Source of the DNA: a virus
Strand: one strand, 5' to 3'
IMG/VR virus record: IMGVR_UViG_3300046713_000129
Location: 1 to 39,430 of that record
DNA: 39,430 nucleotides
A model generated the notes under the pieces. That model saw only the letters and a program-made list of their open reading frames with translations, did no database searches and was not told the DNA's origin. Numbering within the stretch: the stretch's first letter is position 1; each line of letters begins with the position of its first letter. Made by a program: the position numbers and the translations under genes. Of the stretch, positions 21,014-29,763 are shown one piece after another.

Positions 21014-21586
21014 ATGACTTATAATGCAAATATCCCTCAAACAAATACCAATTTATCTGTTTCACAGGGACAGTTTTTAACTAATTTCAGTCAATTAAAT
21101 ACCATATTCGCTAAAGACCATTACACATGGGATGATAATACTTCAGCAAATAGAGGTTGGCAAAAACAGGTTACATTTCCTGCTGCTATTGCTGCTGCTG
21201 CTATGGGAGATATGGGAATTATTCATACAGTTTTAGGGACAGCAAATTCACAAAAGTTTAATACCAAGCCAATTCCATTTTTCTCAAACTCCATTGGAGA
21301 CTTTCCTATGATGGGAGATCCCCTTAAAGGAGCAGGAAATGATTATAGCTTCAAGATCGGAGCAATCATTTTTAACTGTGGATTTAATTCTTTAGTACCT
21401 GGCGCTCCTAGTACTAGGACTGTAACGTTCAATACTGCCATGTCAAATACGATTTTTGCTTCAGCATGCGTATTTGGAGCAGGAAATGCTACTCTGGCAA
21501 TCTCTTCTCCAGGTAATACACAAATGACAGTCGCAACAAGTACATTTACCAATTCAAGCTTTTATTATATAGCAATCGGTTATTAA
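21014..21586 (+). CDS. Tail or fibre-like virion protein (190 aa)
   Basis: The N-terminal 50 residues (VSQGQFLTNFSQLNTIFAKD) look like an attachment segment. The C-terminal 100 residues are a beta-rich, Ala/Thr/Asn-rich domain resembling phage tail knob or fibre tips. It lies flush between the adaptor and the gp10-like gene, sharing one base with the latter. Exact function unknown. Confidence 0.6.
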   Translation: MTYNANIPQTNTNLSVSQGQFLTNFSQLNTIFAKDHYTWDDNTSANRGWQKQVTFPAAIAAAAMGDMGIIHTVLGTANSQKFNTKPIPFFSNSIGDFPMMGDPLKGAGNDYSFKIGAIIFNCGFNSLVPGAPSTRTVTFNTAMSNTIFASACVFGAGNATLAISSPGNTQMTVATSTFTNSSFYYIAIGY

Positions 21587-23835
21587 TGACATCAAGTTAT
21601 AAACCACATCTAATCGCTGAATTTAAGACGGGTTTATTTAATTATCTTGAACCCTGGATAAGACCCAATGAAGCATTTCAGCCATTGATTAATGCCTTTA
21701 CTCAAAGAGGAGTTCTTCAACGACGTAATGGGTATACCGTTCTAGGTAGAATGTCTTATCGAGATGAGATAGCCACCGGAACTGGGGCTGGAGGGGTTTA
21801 TTCTGGAACAGTGGCTAGCCATCCCATTGTCACTGGATCTTTTGTTGTGAGCGTGGTTACAAGCGCAGGATTAGAGACTTTTAATGATAATGTGACACCA
21901 GGAACATTAGTCGGGAGTTTAGGGGATTCGGGAACAATTAACTATACTACAGGTGCATGGTCTATCACTATCGGTGGTGGAAGGACTGTTGCTCTGGGAG
22001 TTAATTTCTACGCTACTTTTACGCCAAGTCTTTCACGTCCGATAATGGGATTGAAAACCTGGACAAATGAGGTAGATGATTCTGAAATTTTAGTGGCGCT
22101 AGATACGCGTCGAGCTTCATATTATGACGCTTCTTCTGATGTGTTTTTCCCAATAGATCAAATCAGTCAACAAATCTGGTTGGGTGATGGATCAACCACA
22201 GCCATTACGATTAACACAAATTGGGCTGCCGTTTCTCCGTATACTCAAATTTTTGTACCTTTTACGGTAACGCTTACTGATGGGACAACAACAGTAACCG
22301 ATGATGGGGCAGGAGCTTTTCCACCTGCTGGAAACTTTGCAGCCGGAAATACGGTCAATTACGCCACCGGAGCTATTCATCTTGCTTTTACTGCTGCTCC
22401 CGCTAGCACAGTTAAAATCACCATGACAGCCACCATTCAGGGCGACTATTTTACAGGAAATAATACCAACTTCTTCAATTCTACAAATTGGCTGGGCTAT
22501 CTATTTTTAACAAATAATGCCGATCCGATCACTTTATTCAATGGCGTTAATAAAACACTATCACGACCGCCTTTTGCCACTACAGCCGCAGATCAAGCAA
22601 GTTTTACAAATGATATCTTAAAAACACTTGATGTTGATGTCTATAAAAACAGATTTATTGTTCAAAGGCCAACACTTAGAGACACCTCAATTGGGTTAGA
22701 ACCTCAAGGGTTTTACTGGAGTGCAATTGTTGCCTCATTCGGTGGAAATTTCGGCGGACAAGCTAGTCCTACAAATTTAGTCAATGATGTTGCCGGAAAT
22801 GGAGGTTTTTTGAACGCTCCTACCGATGATTTTATCGAATCTTCAGAGTTTTTAAGAGATTATCTTGTTGTTCAATTTAAGAGATCGACATGGACTTTCC
22901 GGTTTACAAACAACAATTTTGATCCCTTTAGATGGGATAAAATCAATGCCACTAAATCTACCAACGCTCCCTATGCAACCGTGCCTTATGATGAAAGAAT
23001 CACATCGGCTGGATCAACGGGATTGATTGCTTGCGATGGGATCAATGTTCAAAGATATGACATTCCGATCATTGACCAATGGCTTGACATCGACCAGCAA
23101 TTTTTCGGACAATGTTTCGGGTTAAGATCTGATAGCATCAACCAAACTTGGATGCTTTACCCCTCTATCAATACCGACAACAATGGGGCTTCAGATCGAG
23201 TATTAGTTTATAATTTTCTTGAAAATAGCTGGGCTGTTTATGACTGGCTTTTTGGACAACCGAACGTCTCTTTCTCCTGTTTAGGGCTTTATAACACTAC
23301 TAGAGATCGAACATGGGGTTCATTTGTTGATCCGATCCCAGCTAATACCTGGGAAGAGCAAACAGTCCCTTGGAATTTCTACCTCGAACAGCAACTCTCT
23401 CCCGATATCATCGGTGGTGATGTGCTAGGTGGAATTTGGACAATGGACGATGGAATTCAAGATGGATCGGGAAATTTTTCTTCTCAAGTGACCAGCACGC
23501 AGTGGAATCCTTTCTTTGGGTTGGGACAGAGAACAGATTTTGGATACATCGACTTTTACTATGAAAAAAGCCCTGGAACAGACGCAACCACGCCTTGGGT
23601 AGAATTGACCTTAACTTTCATGGTCAACAATGACGCTTCTACCGCAATCACAAGAACTCTGACCCTAGATGGCACAGACAATCAGACAAAGAATTGGAAG
23701 AGAGTGTATGTTCAGCTCAATGGCGAGTTCATTCAAATGACGATGCAGGATAATGCCTCTTCTTCATGGAAAATTTACGGAATGATCCTTTGGGCTAGAG
23801 AAGCTGGAAGATTGACACCTGGAGCGACGATTTAA
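21586..23835 (+). CDS. P22 gp10-like tail hub / DNA stabilisation protein
   Basis: 749 aa. The opening (LIAEFKTGLFNYLEPWIRPN, QRGVLQRRNGY) and the central propeller-like region (FKRSTWTFRFTNNNFDPFRW, RVLVYNFLENSWAVYDW) are typical of the phage stabilisation protein group, which plugs the portal channel and forms the tail hub. Two DG-x-F-x-D / GTINYTTG beta modules (about residues 85-145 and 225-285) are inserted in the N-terminal half. P22 gp10 itself is 472 aa, so the extra length is explained by these inserts and a C-terminal beta domain. Confidence 0.8.
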   Translation: MTSSYKPHLIAEFKTGLFNYLEPWIRPNEAFQPLINAFTQRGVLQRRNGYTVLGRMSYRDEIATGTGAGGVYSGTVASHPIVTGSFVVSVVTSAGLETFNDNVTPGTLVGSLGDSGTINYTTGAWSITIGGGRTVALGVNFYATFTPSLSRPIMGLKTWTNEVDDSEILVALDTRRASYYDASSDVFFPIDQISQQIWLGDGSTTAITINTNWAAVSPYTQIFVPFTVTLTDGTTTVTDDGAGAFPPAGNFAAGNTVNYATGAIHLAFTAAPASTVKITMTATIQGDYFTGNNTNFFNSTNWLGYLFLTNNADPITLFNGVNKTLSRPPFATTAADQASFTNDILKTLDVDVYKNRFIVQRPTLRDTSIGLEPQGFYWSAIVASFGGNFGGQASPTNLVNDVAGNGGFLNAPTDDFIESSEFLRDYLVVQFKRSTWTFRFTNNNFDPFRWDKINATKSTNAPYATVPYDERITSAGSTGLIACDGINVQRYDIPIIDQWLDIDQQFFGQCFGLRSDSINQTWMLYPSINTDNNGASDRVLVYNFLENSWAVYDWLFGQPNVSFSCLGLYNTTRDRTWGSFVDPIPANTWEEQTVPWNFYLEQQLSPDIIGGDVLGGIWTMDDGIQDGSGNFSSQVTSTQWNPFFGLGQRTDFGYIDFYYEKSPGTDATTPWVELTLTFMVNNDASTAITRTLTLDGTDNQTKNWKRVYVQLNGEFIQMTMQDNASSSWKIYGMILWAREAGRLTPGATI

Positions 23836-24269
23836 TGACATTTCCCATGACCACTCGTTCGGTTTTGCCCCCGAACACCGATATCCCTAAAGATGAAGAA
23901 TTATTTATTGACTATCTGAATAGATTATATGAGGATATCGCTTATGCGGTCAATGAGAGGGATTTTATCTATTTTCCAATGGCAATCACGAACACTGCTT
24001 CTCCTATCATCAATCTACCTAATTTTGGAGCTTATATTATATGCGTAAGCGGTGTGAATTCCGGTCTCCCTACAATTACTGCCAGCTTATGCAAGAGCGC
24101 TGTCGGTGGTGCAGGGGTTATAAATGTCTTAGGTTCTCAGGCGGGTACTGTTGCCCCCTTTGCGGCGGCTACGCTGACGATCACTTCATCTGCCACGAAC
24201 TTTTTGATAAATCATTCAGTAGCAGCCACCAGCGGGAATTTTAATATTCGAGTCATAGGAACTCAATGA
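23835..24269 (+). CDS. Small tail or fibre protein (144 aa)
   Basis: A helical N-terminal part (DEELFIDYLNRLYEDIAYAV) that may dock on the tail hub is followed by a beta-rich Ala/Thr/Ser tip. Its design matches the protein at 21014. ATGA-type overlap with the gene before; 4-base overlap with the GNAT-like gene after. Confidence 0.6.
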   Translation: MTFPMTTRSVLPPNTDIPKDEELFIDYLNRLYEDIAYAVNERDFIYFPMAITNTASPIINLPNFGAYIICVSGVNSGLPTITASLCKSAVGGAGVINVLGSQAGTVAPFAAATLTITSSATNFLINHSVAATSGNFNIRVIGTQ

Positions 24270-24703
24270 TAGAAGAGGCAGATCTGGAAAAGTTAGAATT
24301 TTTAAAATTAAAATTTCCAAGACTTATCCCCGTAGAACTGATTGAAAATGTCAAGGGGAAGACTTTCACGGCTGAACAGTTCTACAAATATCAAGAAGAC
24401 CAGGTTAAGTTTGAAAATCCTGGGAATTTACTCTATGCGTTGATTGATCCAGAAAAGAAGATACACGGTTTTCTTTGGGCTGAAATCAGCCAGCTAGATG
24501 GATCTATGTTCGTGAATACATTTTCAATAGATAAAGATTATTGGTTCAAGGGCAAGGCAATTCCTAAAGTCACTCAGTTTTTGGATGGACTCAAAGCCAA
24601 ACATCAATGTTCTCGCGTATTTTGGATCACATCAAACGAGAAGTTCTTTTTAAAACACGGCCTAAGCAGGTCGAAGAATGTTTTAATGGAATATCAATCT
24701 TAA
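24266..24703 (+). CDS. GNAT-fold acetyltransferase-like protein
   Basis: 145 aa with GNAT topology: YALIDPEKKIHGFLWAEIS (strands 2-4), FVNTFSIDKDYWFKGKAIPK with the pyrophosphate-loop region, a helix (VTQFLDGLKAKH), then VFWITSNEKFFLKHGLSRSK. The acetyl-CoA loop is not the classic Q/RxxGxG/A, so activity is uncertain. GNAT-like proteins next to tail genes occur in several podoviruses. The target, if any, is unknown. A terminator begins at its stop. Confidence 0.65.
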   Translation: MIEEADLEKLEFLKLKFPRLIPVELIENVKGKTFTAEQFYKYQEDQVKFENPGNLLYALIDPEKKIHGFLWAEISQLDGSMFVNTFSIDKDYWFKGKAIPKVTQFLDGLKAKHQCSRVFWITSNEKFFLKHGLSRSKNVLMEYQS

Positions 24704-24723
24704 AAGATTAAAATAATCTTTTT
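24704..24723 (+). terminator. Intrinsic terminator after the GNAT gene
   Basis: AAGATTA (24704-24710), a 3-base loop, TAATCTT (24714-24720), then TTT. A 7-bp AT-rich stem, so of modest strength. It is immediately followed by a promoter, giving a stop-and-restart within the virion operon. Confidence 0.5.
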
Positions 24724-24726
24724 ACA

Positions 24727-24735
24727 TGTTATAAT
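24727..24735 (+). promoter_or_regulatory. Extended -10 promoter (TGTTATAAT)
   Basis: TG at 24727-24728 and TATAAT at 24730-24735, identical over the core to the one at 10365-10373. It sits just after a terminator and 20 bases before the ATG at 24756, and would drive the ejection-protein and fibre genes. Confidence 0.6.
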
Positions 24736-24755
24736 ACAGATTAAGAGGTCAAATA

Positions 24756-25304
24756 ATGGGACAATCTAAAGGCGGGGGCTATGAAAAGCTTCCAACCCTC
24801 TCAAAGCCGCAACAAAGCATCTTAAATCAGCTTTTAGGCATGTCGGGACAGAATCTTCAGTCTTCAGGAAATATCGGTCAGAATCCGGCTTATCAGCAGG
24901 CTTTACAAGCTTTCCAATCCTTTTTGCCAGGTGGACAGGGGTTTCAACCTATCCAGCAAGAGGCACAACGCAATTTCCAGCAACAGACCATCCCTCAGAT
25001 CCTAAATGCGTTTGGATCGAATTCTAAGGGGTCTAGCGCGTTAAATCAGGCTCTAGCCGGAGCAGGAGCGAATCTTAACACCTCTTTGGGGTCTCAACTT
25101 GCACAAATGCAACTTGGGGCAGCAGGTCAGGCCGTCGGAGCTTCTCAGGTTCCTTATCAGCAGGCTCTTCAAGGCGCTCAATTGGGTCTTGGAAGGGATA
25201 CATTCGCTTATCAGCCAAGACAGCAACCTTTCTGGCAACAAGCTCTACTAGGTGGACTCCAAGCAGGCGGGAAAATCGGATCTGCCGCGTTAATGGTTCC
25301 ATAA
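24756..25304 (+). CDS. Ejection / internal virion protein (Gln- and Gly-rich)
   Basis: 182 aa, rich in Gln, Gly and Ala, with the opening GGGYEKLPTLSKPQQSILNQ and a central IQQEAQRNFQQQTIPQILNA that is typical of small podoviral DNA-ejection proteins (P22 gp7 position). The C-terminus has a hydrophobic Gly/Ala helix that could enter the membrane. Next two genes are the larger ejection proteins. Confidence 0.65.
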   Translation: MGQSKGGGYEKLPTLSKPQQSILNQLLGMSGQNLQSSGNIGQNPAYQQALQAFQSFLPGGQGFQPIQQEAQRNFQQQTIPQILNAFGSNSKGSSALNQALAGAGANLNTSLGSQLAQMQLGAAGQAVGASQVPYQQALQGAQLGLGRDTFAYQPRQQPFWQQALLGGLQAGGKIGSAALMVP

Positions 25305-25320
25305 TTAATTAAGGTAAAAT

Positions 25321-26439
25321 ATGGTTCAAGTTCTTCCAGCAGTTCCTAATTTTGGATCTAGTCTAGCACAAGTTTTGTCTGGTGTTGGCAGTGATATCGG
25401 AGAGGGATTAAAAAAACGTAATGCTTTTAAGGGATTACAGGCACTCGAAAATCAATCAACTAATCAAATACCAGCCGAAGCTAGTAGTGTTAATGCTAGT
25501 GGGAATCCAGCTCAAATGCAAGGGAACCAATCTCCAGCAAATCTATCTCCTATGCAAAATATCATGAGATATAATCTAGCAACAAAAGCTTTTGGAAAAG
25601 AGGGTGCTGATGCTTATTTAAAATCTGTTATGGCTAATCAAGACTTTGCTCAAAAACAACAACTTCAAGAACGAAAATTCCAGGAGCAAAGATCTCAAAA
25701 GTTAGAATCTGCTCAATTAGAAAGAGCGCAAAAATCCGCTTTAGAAATAGATAAAAAACGTGATGCTCTTAAAAACCAGAGAAGAGACACCAAACTTGGT
25801 TTAGAGGCGGTTCAAAGAGGAGATGTAGGCGGTTTAGACATAAATTATGTAGCCAATCTTTTTGGAGAAGCCGGACAACCATTTAAAAATTATTCCGCAC
25901 AACAGCTTGAAACAGCCATGAAGAATTTGACTATTGATGATCTTCAAAAAGTGACAGGTCAAAAGAATCAATGGCTAGATAAAATGGTAAAAAGCGCGAC
26001 TGCTGGTATAGGGAAATCTCAGGAATCTAATGAAATGATTCTTAAGACTAAACTTGCCACTTTAGATGTTCAGGAAAAGGAACTTGACGTTCATGATGAA
26101 TTACTGTCTTTCTATGAAAAACAAGGTGTTACACCTCCTTCAAATCTTAATAAACAGGTTAGTGATATTGTTAAGCCTTATGCCCAAATGATTGAAGATA
26201 GACTCTCGTATGACACTAGAGTTCTCTATGAAAAATCGAAGGGAGAAAGATTTTTAAATAATTTGAAACCTGTGTCTCCTGGAACTCCATTGACAATTCA
26301 AAAACGCAATGCTTTGTTGAAGAAATTTAATGGAGACAAATCAAAAGCCTTAAACGTAGCTAAGAGACTGAATTATTCCATTCCAAAATCTTATGTTTTT
26401 AATCAAAATATAGAAGAGCAGAATGTCGGCCAAGAATAG
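25321..26439 (+). CDS. Ejection / internal virion protein (372 aa)
   Basis: Coiled coil at about residues 110-160 (QKQQLQERKFQEQRSQKLES) with helical flanks and no beta domains, matching internal virion proteins of podoviruses that form the channel for DNA entry. Overlaps the next gene by 17 bases. Family assignment is by position and composition. Confidence 0.6.
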   Translation: MVQVLPAVPNFGSSLAQVLSGVGSDIGEGLKKRNAFKGLQALENQSTNQIPAEASSVNASGNPAQMQGNQSPANLSPMQNIMRYNLATKAFGKEGADAYLKSVMANQDFAQKQQLQERKFQEQRSQKLESAQLERAQKSALEIDKKRDALKNQRRDTKLGLEAVQRGDVGGLDINYVANLFGEAGQPFKNYSAQQLETAMKNLTIDDLQKVTGQKNQWLDKMVKSATAGIGKSQESNEMILKTKLATLDVQEKELDVHDELLSFYEKQGVTPPSNLNKQVSDIVKPYAQMIEDRLSYDTRVLYEKSKGERFLNNLKPVSPGTPLTIQKRNALLKKFNGDKSKALNVAKRLNYSIPKSYVFNQNIEEQNVGQE

Positions 26440-28033
26440 CGATTTAGATTTCTTTGATATTCCTACGCCAGAAAATGACTGGGCTAAATCCTCTCAACAG
26501 ACTCCTGCTGATATAAGCTCTAAAATAAGCGCTAAAAATGATGAGTTGGCTTTTTTTGATATGCCTGATCCTGAAAATAATTGGGTAAAACCTGAAGCTC
26601 CTCCTATTTCAGAGCAATTAGAAAATGCTCCTTTTTTTTGGGCTAAAGAGGCTGGAGCAGGATTATATGCGGCTCCATCAATTGCTGCTGAGACTTATAG
26701 ATTTCTGGCAAGTAAACTTCAAGGGTTAGGCAAAGAACAAGCACAAGAAGAGGGAAGAGAAGTCTCTGATTCAGAAACAGATCTTACAAATAAATTCGTA
26801 AACTATATTCCTGATTTAATCAAAGATTTGGGTGAGAAATTCCCAAATATATTTCCAACGCATGAAAAAGCTAGAGAATTTTTCCAAGAGAAAATCAAGA
26901 AAAATAGAGGTATAGAACTTCCAAAACAGCCTAGAGGGGCAATTGAAAGAGGAGCTGTTGGAGCTGGTGAATCAACTCTAGGCTTATTTCTTCCAGGTTC
27001 AGGATTAATTAAAGCTTCCTCTGTTGCTATACCTGCTGCAACAAAAGCAGCCGATCTTTCAGAAGGCCAGCAACTTGCCACAAACATTTCGGTTCCTGCT
27101 GCTATTTCTCTAATCGAATCTATTGTTAAACGCAGATATATCCCACCAAAGGGATTAGAAAAATTACATCAGGAAGCAAAAGCTTTGGGATTAACTGATA
27201 AGCAATTGGCTCCCATATTTGCCACTGAAGAGCAAATTGGTAGACATGGAAATCTTGCTAAAGGGGTTAAAAAAACAGGCAGTGCATTTGAAGTTACCAA
27301 TGAAGCTTTAGGGAATGTTATTGAGAATTTACATGAAAGACCGCAAAAATTCTCTACAGGCGATTTAGTTGAACAAATTCATTTAAATGACAAATTAGGC
27401 ACAACTCTAGTCGATGAATTGAAAGAAATCCAAAAAGATCTCGTTTCAGGCTCTCATGCTCAATCAACAAAGACTACAGAATTAGCAGATTTCATTAGCA
27501 GAACTATTAAAGATATTCAACAGAATGGCACAAATCCCTCAAAATTAATTGGAACCTGGCGAGAGATAAATAAGACAGGCCAAGGCAAAACAGCATTATC
27601 ACGAGTAAAACCTGCTTTATTGAAAACAATTGAAAAATTTGATCCTCAGTTGGCAAAAGATCTTGTCACAACCAATAAATTATATGAAAGATTTATAGGA
27701 AATATCAAAGAGATCAGTCCAGATCAATTTAATGCCTTTCTTCAAGCAGGCGATATCCAGCATCTAATCGGAGCTATTTTTTCTGGAGATCCAAAACATC
27801 TTACAAAAGGTATTTTGTCTACATTAACTAGGAAATCTTTTCAAAAAATCTCATCTAAAATTCTCACTGATCCAAATGCGCAATCTTTAGCAAGAAATTT
27901 TGGTAAAGCCATTAGAGATGGTAGAAGAGCTTCTGCCCAAGCATTAGTAATACAATTTAAGAATTATATCCAAAAAAATCTACCGAAAGAATACCAAGAA
28001 ATAGATTGGGATGAACTTGATATAGAAGACTAG
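26423..28033 (+). CDS. Large ejection protein with N-terminal direct repeat (536 aa)
   Basis: The N-terminus holds two copies of a roughly 22-residue unit about 32 residues apart: SAKNSDLDFFDIPTPENDWA and SAKNDELAFFDMPDPENNWV. Similar D-FFD motifs in other phages may bind a partner protein. An amphipathic Gly/Ala-rich region (residues 70-230) could insert in the membrane, and the C-terminal half is long helices. Likely the P22 gp16-position ejection protein. It ends with a very acidic tail. Confidence 0.6.
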   Translation: MSAKNSDLDFFDIPTPENDWAKSSQQTPADISSKISAKNDELAFFDMPDPENNWVKPEAPPISEQLENAPFFWAKEAGAGLYAAPSIAAETYRFLASKLQGLGKEQAQEEGREVSDSETDLTNKFVNYIPDLIKDLGEKFPNIFPTHEKAREFFQEKIKKNRGIELPKQPRGAIERGAVGAGESTLGLFLPGSGLIKASSVAIPAATKAADLSEGQQLATNISVPAAISLIESIVKRRYIPPKGLEKLHQEAKALGLTDKQLAPIFATEEQIGRHGNLAKGVKKTGSAFEVTNEALGNVIENLHERPQKFSTGDLVEQIHLNDKLGTTLVDELKEIQKDLVSGSHAQSTKTTELADFISRTIKDIQQNGTNPSKLIGTWREINKTGQGKTALSRVKPALLKTIEKFDPQLAKDLVTTNKLYERFIGNIKEISPDQFNAFLQAGDIQHLIGAIFSGDPKHLTKGILSTLTRKSFQKISSKILTDPNAQSLARNFGKAIRDGRRASAQALVIQFKNYIQKNLPKEYQEIDWDELDIED

Positions 28034-28092
28034 GTTTTTCCCATACATCCATAAATCACAAAAACGGCGATCACAGCCAAGATCAATTGCAT
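28030..28092 (-). CDS. 20-aa membrane or lipoprotein-like peptide
   Basis: On the minus strand GGAGGATTT precedes ATG, giving MQLILAVIAVFVIYGCMGKT. It is one hydrophobic helix ending in YGC, close to a lipobox. It overlaps the stop of the ejection gene in antisense. The perfect ribosome site is unusual for chance; it could be a toxin-like or envelope peptide. Confidence 0.4.
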   Translation of the reverse strand: MQLILAVIAVFVIYGCMGKT

Positions 28093-28182
28093 AAATCCTC
28101 CAAATTAATCCGATCTTAACGGATTTATCTATAGATCACAAGTGTCAAAAATAACAAAAAATTAATTTAACCAAGGAAATAT

Positions 28183-29406
28183 ATGACAGTACTCGGCGTA
28201 ACATGCCCTTATTATGGAGGCAGACAATCAGTCAATCCTCCTACAGTTTATCAACTTACAACAGCTCCTAGCGCAAACCTCAAAACAAGACCTGGGGATA
28301 TTGCCGTTGATACAGCAGCAGGAAATTACTATGGAGAAGTTACTCCAGGATCTTGGGTTTTACTCGGAGGATCTAGCGGAGCTATTTCCTCTGTTGTAGG
28401 AACAGCCAATCAAATTACAGTGATGACAGCAGGCAACGTGGCTACCGTCTCTATGCCTACAGCGATAACCACCCCTGGATCATTGACAACAACCTCATCT
28501 CTAGTCGCTGGTACAACATTTACAGCAACAGGCGGTCTAAGCACATTAGCAGCCCTGACCCAAGTCGGCACAGCAAGCATTAACGGAAGCGGCTCTGCTG
28601 TCACAACAATCGGCACAGGCGGTACAGGTGCGGTCAATATCGGAAATACGACAGGAAACACAGCGGTTACAGGCTCTTTAACGGCCTCAACTGGTCTGAT
28701 TGCCACAACAGGTGGAATCACCGCGACTGGCACGTCAAACATCAATACATCGGGATCAGCCGTCACAAGCATTGGGACTGGTGGCACTGGAGCTGTCAAC
28801 ATTGGAAACGCAACGGGAAACACAGCCGTGACAGGGTCTCTAACCGCTTCTACGGGCTTAGTTGCAACGACTGGCGGTATCACAGCAACAGGAACCTCAA
28901 ACATCAACACAAGCGGCGCTGGAGTGACTTCTATAGGTACTGGCGGGACTGGAGCAACCAATATTGGTAATGCGACAGGAAATACCGCGGTTACGGGGTC
29001 TTTGACAGCAACCACCACGCTGACAGCAACATTGGGTAATGTTACAGCAACGAACGGTAATTTCGTGGCGACTGCCATTGGAACTGGAATTCTTTTAAAT
29101 TCCTCTCAATCTTCTGGAGTTGCGGCTTCGCCTGTTGTTGTAAATGGACGGTCAGGCAGAGCGACATTCACAACGGTTTCTATTGCAGCAGCAGCCGATT
29201 TGACTTTGACAATCACTAATTCATCTATCACAGCTTCAACAACTGAAGTCATGCTTTCCATGAGTGGTGCAACAACAGGGGCAGCTCTCTGCATTAAGAG
29301 CTATACCGCTTCCGCTGGATCTCTAGCAATCATAGTCACAAACGGAACAGGCGCGACAACCTCAACCGCCGACATCCAAATCGACTTCTTAGTCCTCAAC
29401 GCTTAA
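28183..29406 (+). CDS. Tail fibre with 54-residue repeats
   Basis: 407 aa. After a 60-residue N-terminal attachment part come about three repeats of a 54-residue unit containing SIGTGGTGAVNIGNATGNTA and VTGSLTASTGL. This Thr/Gly/Asn pattern folds as a beta-helical or triple-stranded shaft in phage fibres. The last 110 residues are a beta-sandwich-like tip (TTVSIAAAADLTLTITNSSI). The 149-base gap before it (28034-28182) holds a short AATCCG/CGGATT hairpin. Confidence 0.8.
   Translation: MTVLGVTCPYYGGRQSVNPPTVYQLTTAPSANLKTRPGDIAVDTAAGNYYGEVTPGSWVLLGGSSGAISSVVGTANQITVMTAGNVATVSMPTAITTPGSLTTTSSLVAGTTFTATGGLSTLAALTQVGTASINGSGSAVTTIGTGGTGAVNIGNTTGNTAVTGSLTASTGLIATTGGITATGTSNINTSGSAVTSIGTGGTGAVNIGNATGNTAVTGSLTASTGLVATTGGITATGTSNINTSGAGVTSIGTGGTGATNIGNATGNTAVTGSLTATTTLTATLGNVTATNGNFVATAIGTGILLNSSQSSGVAASPVVVNGRSGRATFTTVSIAAAADLTLTITNSSITASTTEVMLSMSGATTGAALCIKSYTASAGSLAIIVTNGTGATTSTADIQIDFLVLNA
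28549..29043 (+). repeat. Tandem 162-bp coding repeats in the fibre gene
   Basis: About three tandem units of 54 codons. The protein copies differ at few positions while third codon positions differ widely, so the repeats are old or have been kept from being identical at DNA level. Boundaries are approximate. Confidence 0.75.
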
Positions 29407-29414
29407 GGAGATTT

Positions 29415-29723
29415 ATGGCTGCACATCCACATGATAGAATTGGGAATCGTCCTTTTAACAGGCTTGATGCGGGTGAAAGGCCCATCTATGACTCTGTAGA
29501 CGATCTCGCTTTTCAAGGGGAATATACCGCAAACAATCTAATTTATAAAGGCTTCGCTAGAACGGGAGCCTCTACATCTGCACCTGTTTGGCAAATTGCT
29601 AAATTAACCTATGACGGAAGCAATAACATTCTGAGTATTATCTGGCCTCATAATAGTGAAGGTAATGCAAGTAATGATTATGAGTTCGTCTGGGCGAATA
29701 GAGCCACTTATACCTACAGTTAA
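29415..29723 (+). CDS. Small virion protein (102 aa)
   Basis: An AGGAG site precedes the ATG. LNALDAG-type openings like NRPFNRLDAGERPIYDSVDD and the ending YTANNLIYKGFARTGASTSA are typical of small proteins encoded between phage fibre genes. Probably a fibre connector; no enzymatic motif. Confidence 0.6.
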   Translation: MAAHPHDRIGNRPFNRLDAGERPIYDSVDDLAFQGEYTANNLIYKGFARTGASTSAPVWQIAKLTYDGSNNILSIIWPHNSEGNASNDYEFVWANRATYTYS

Positions 29724-29763
29724 TATGTTGCGCTATCAGTCCATTCTTAAAAGGAAAACCTAA

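Noticed and set aside
28549-29043. Regular tandem repeats as a possible CRISPR array
   Set aside because: The unit is 162 bp, in frame, coding and with no spacer-repeat alternation. No other region looks like a CRISPR array.
28410-29078. 222-residue open frame on the minus strand within the fibre gene
   Set aside because: It is the complement of a Gly/Thr/Ala repeat region, giving a Val/Pro/Ala-rich product that mirrors the repeats; no ribosome site or domain.
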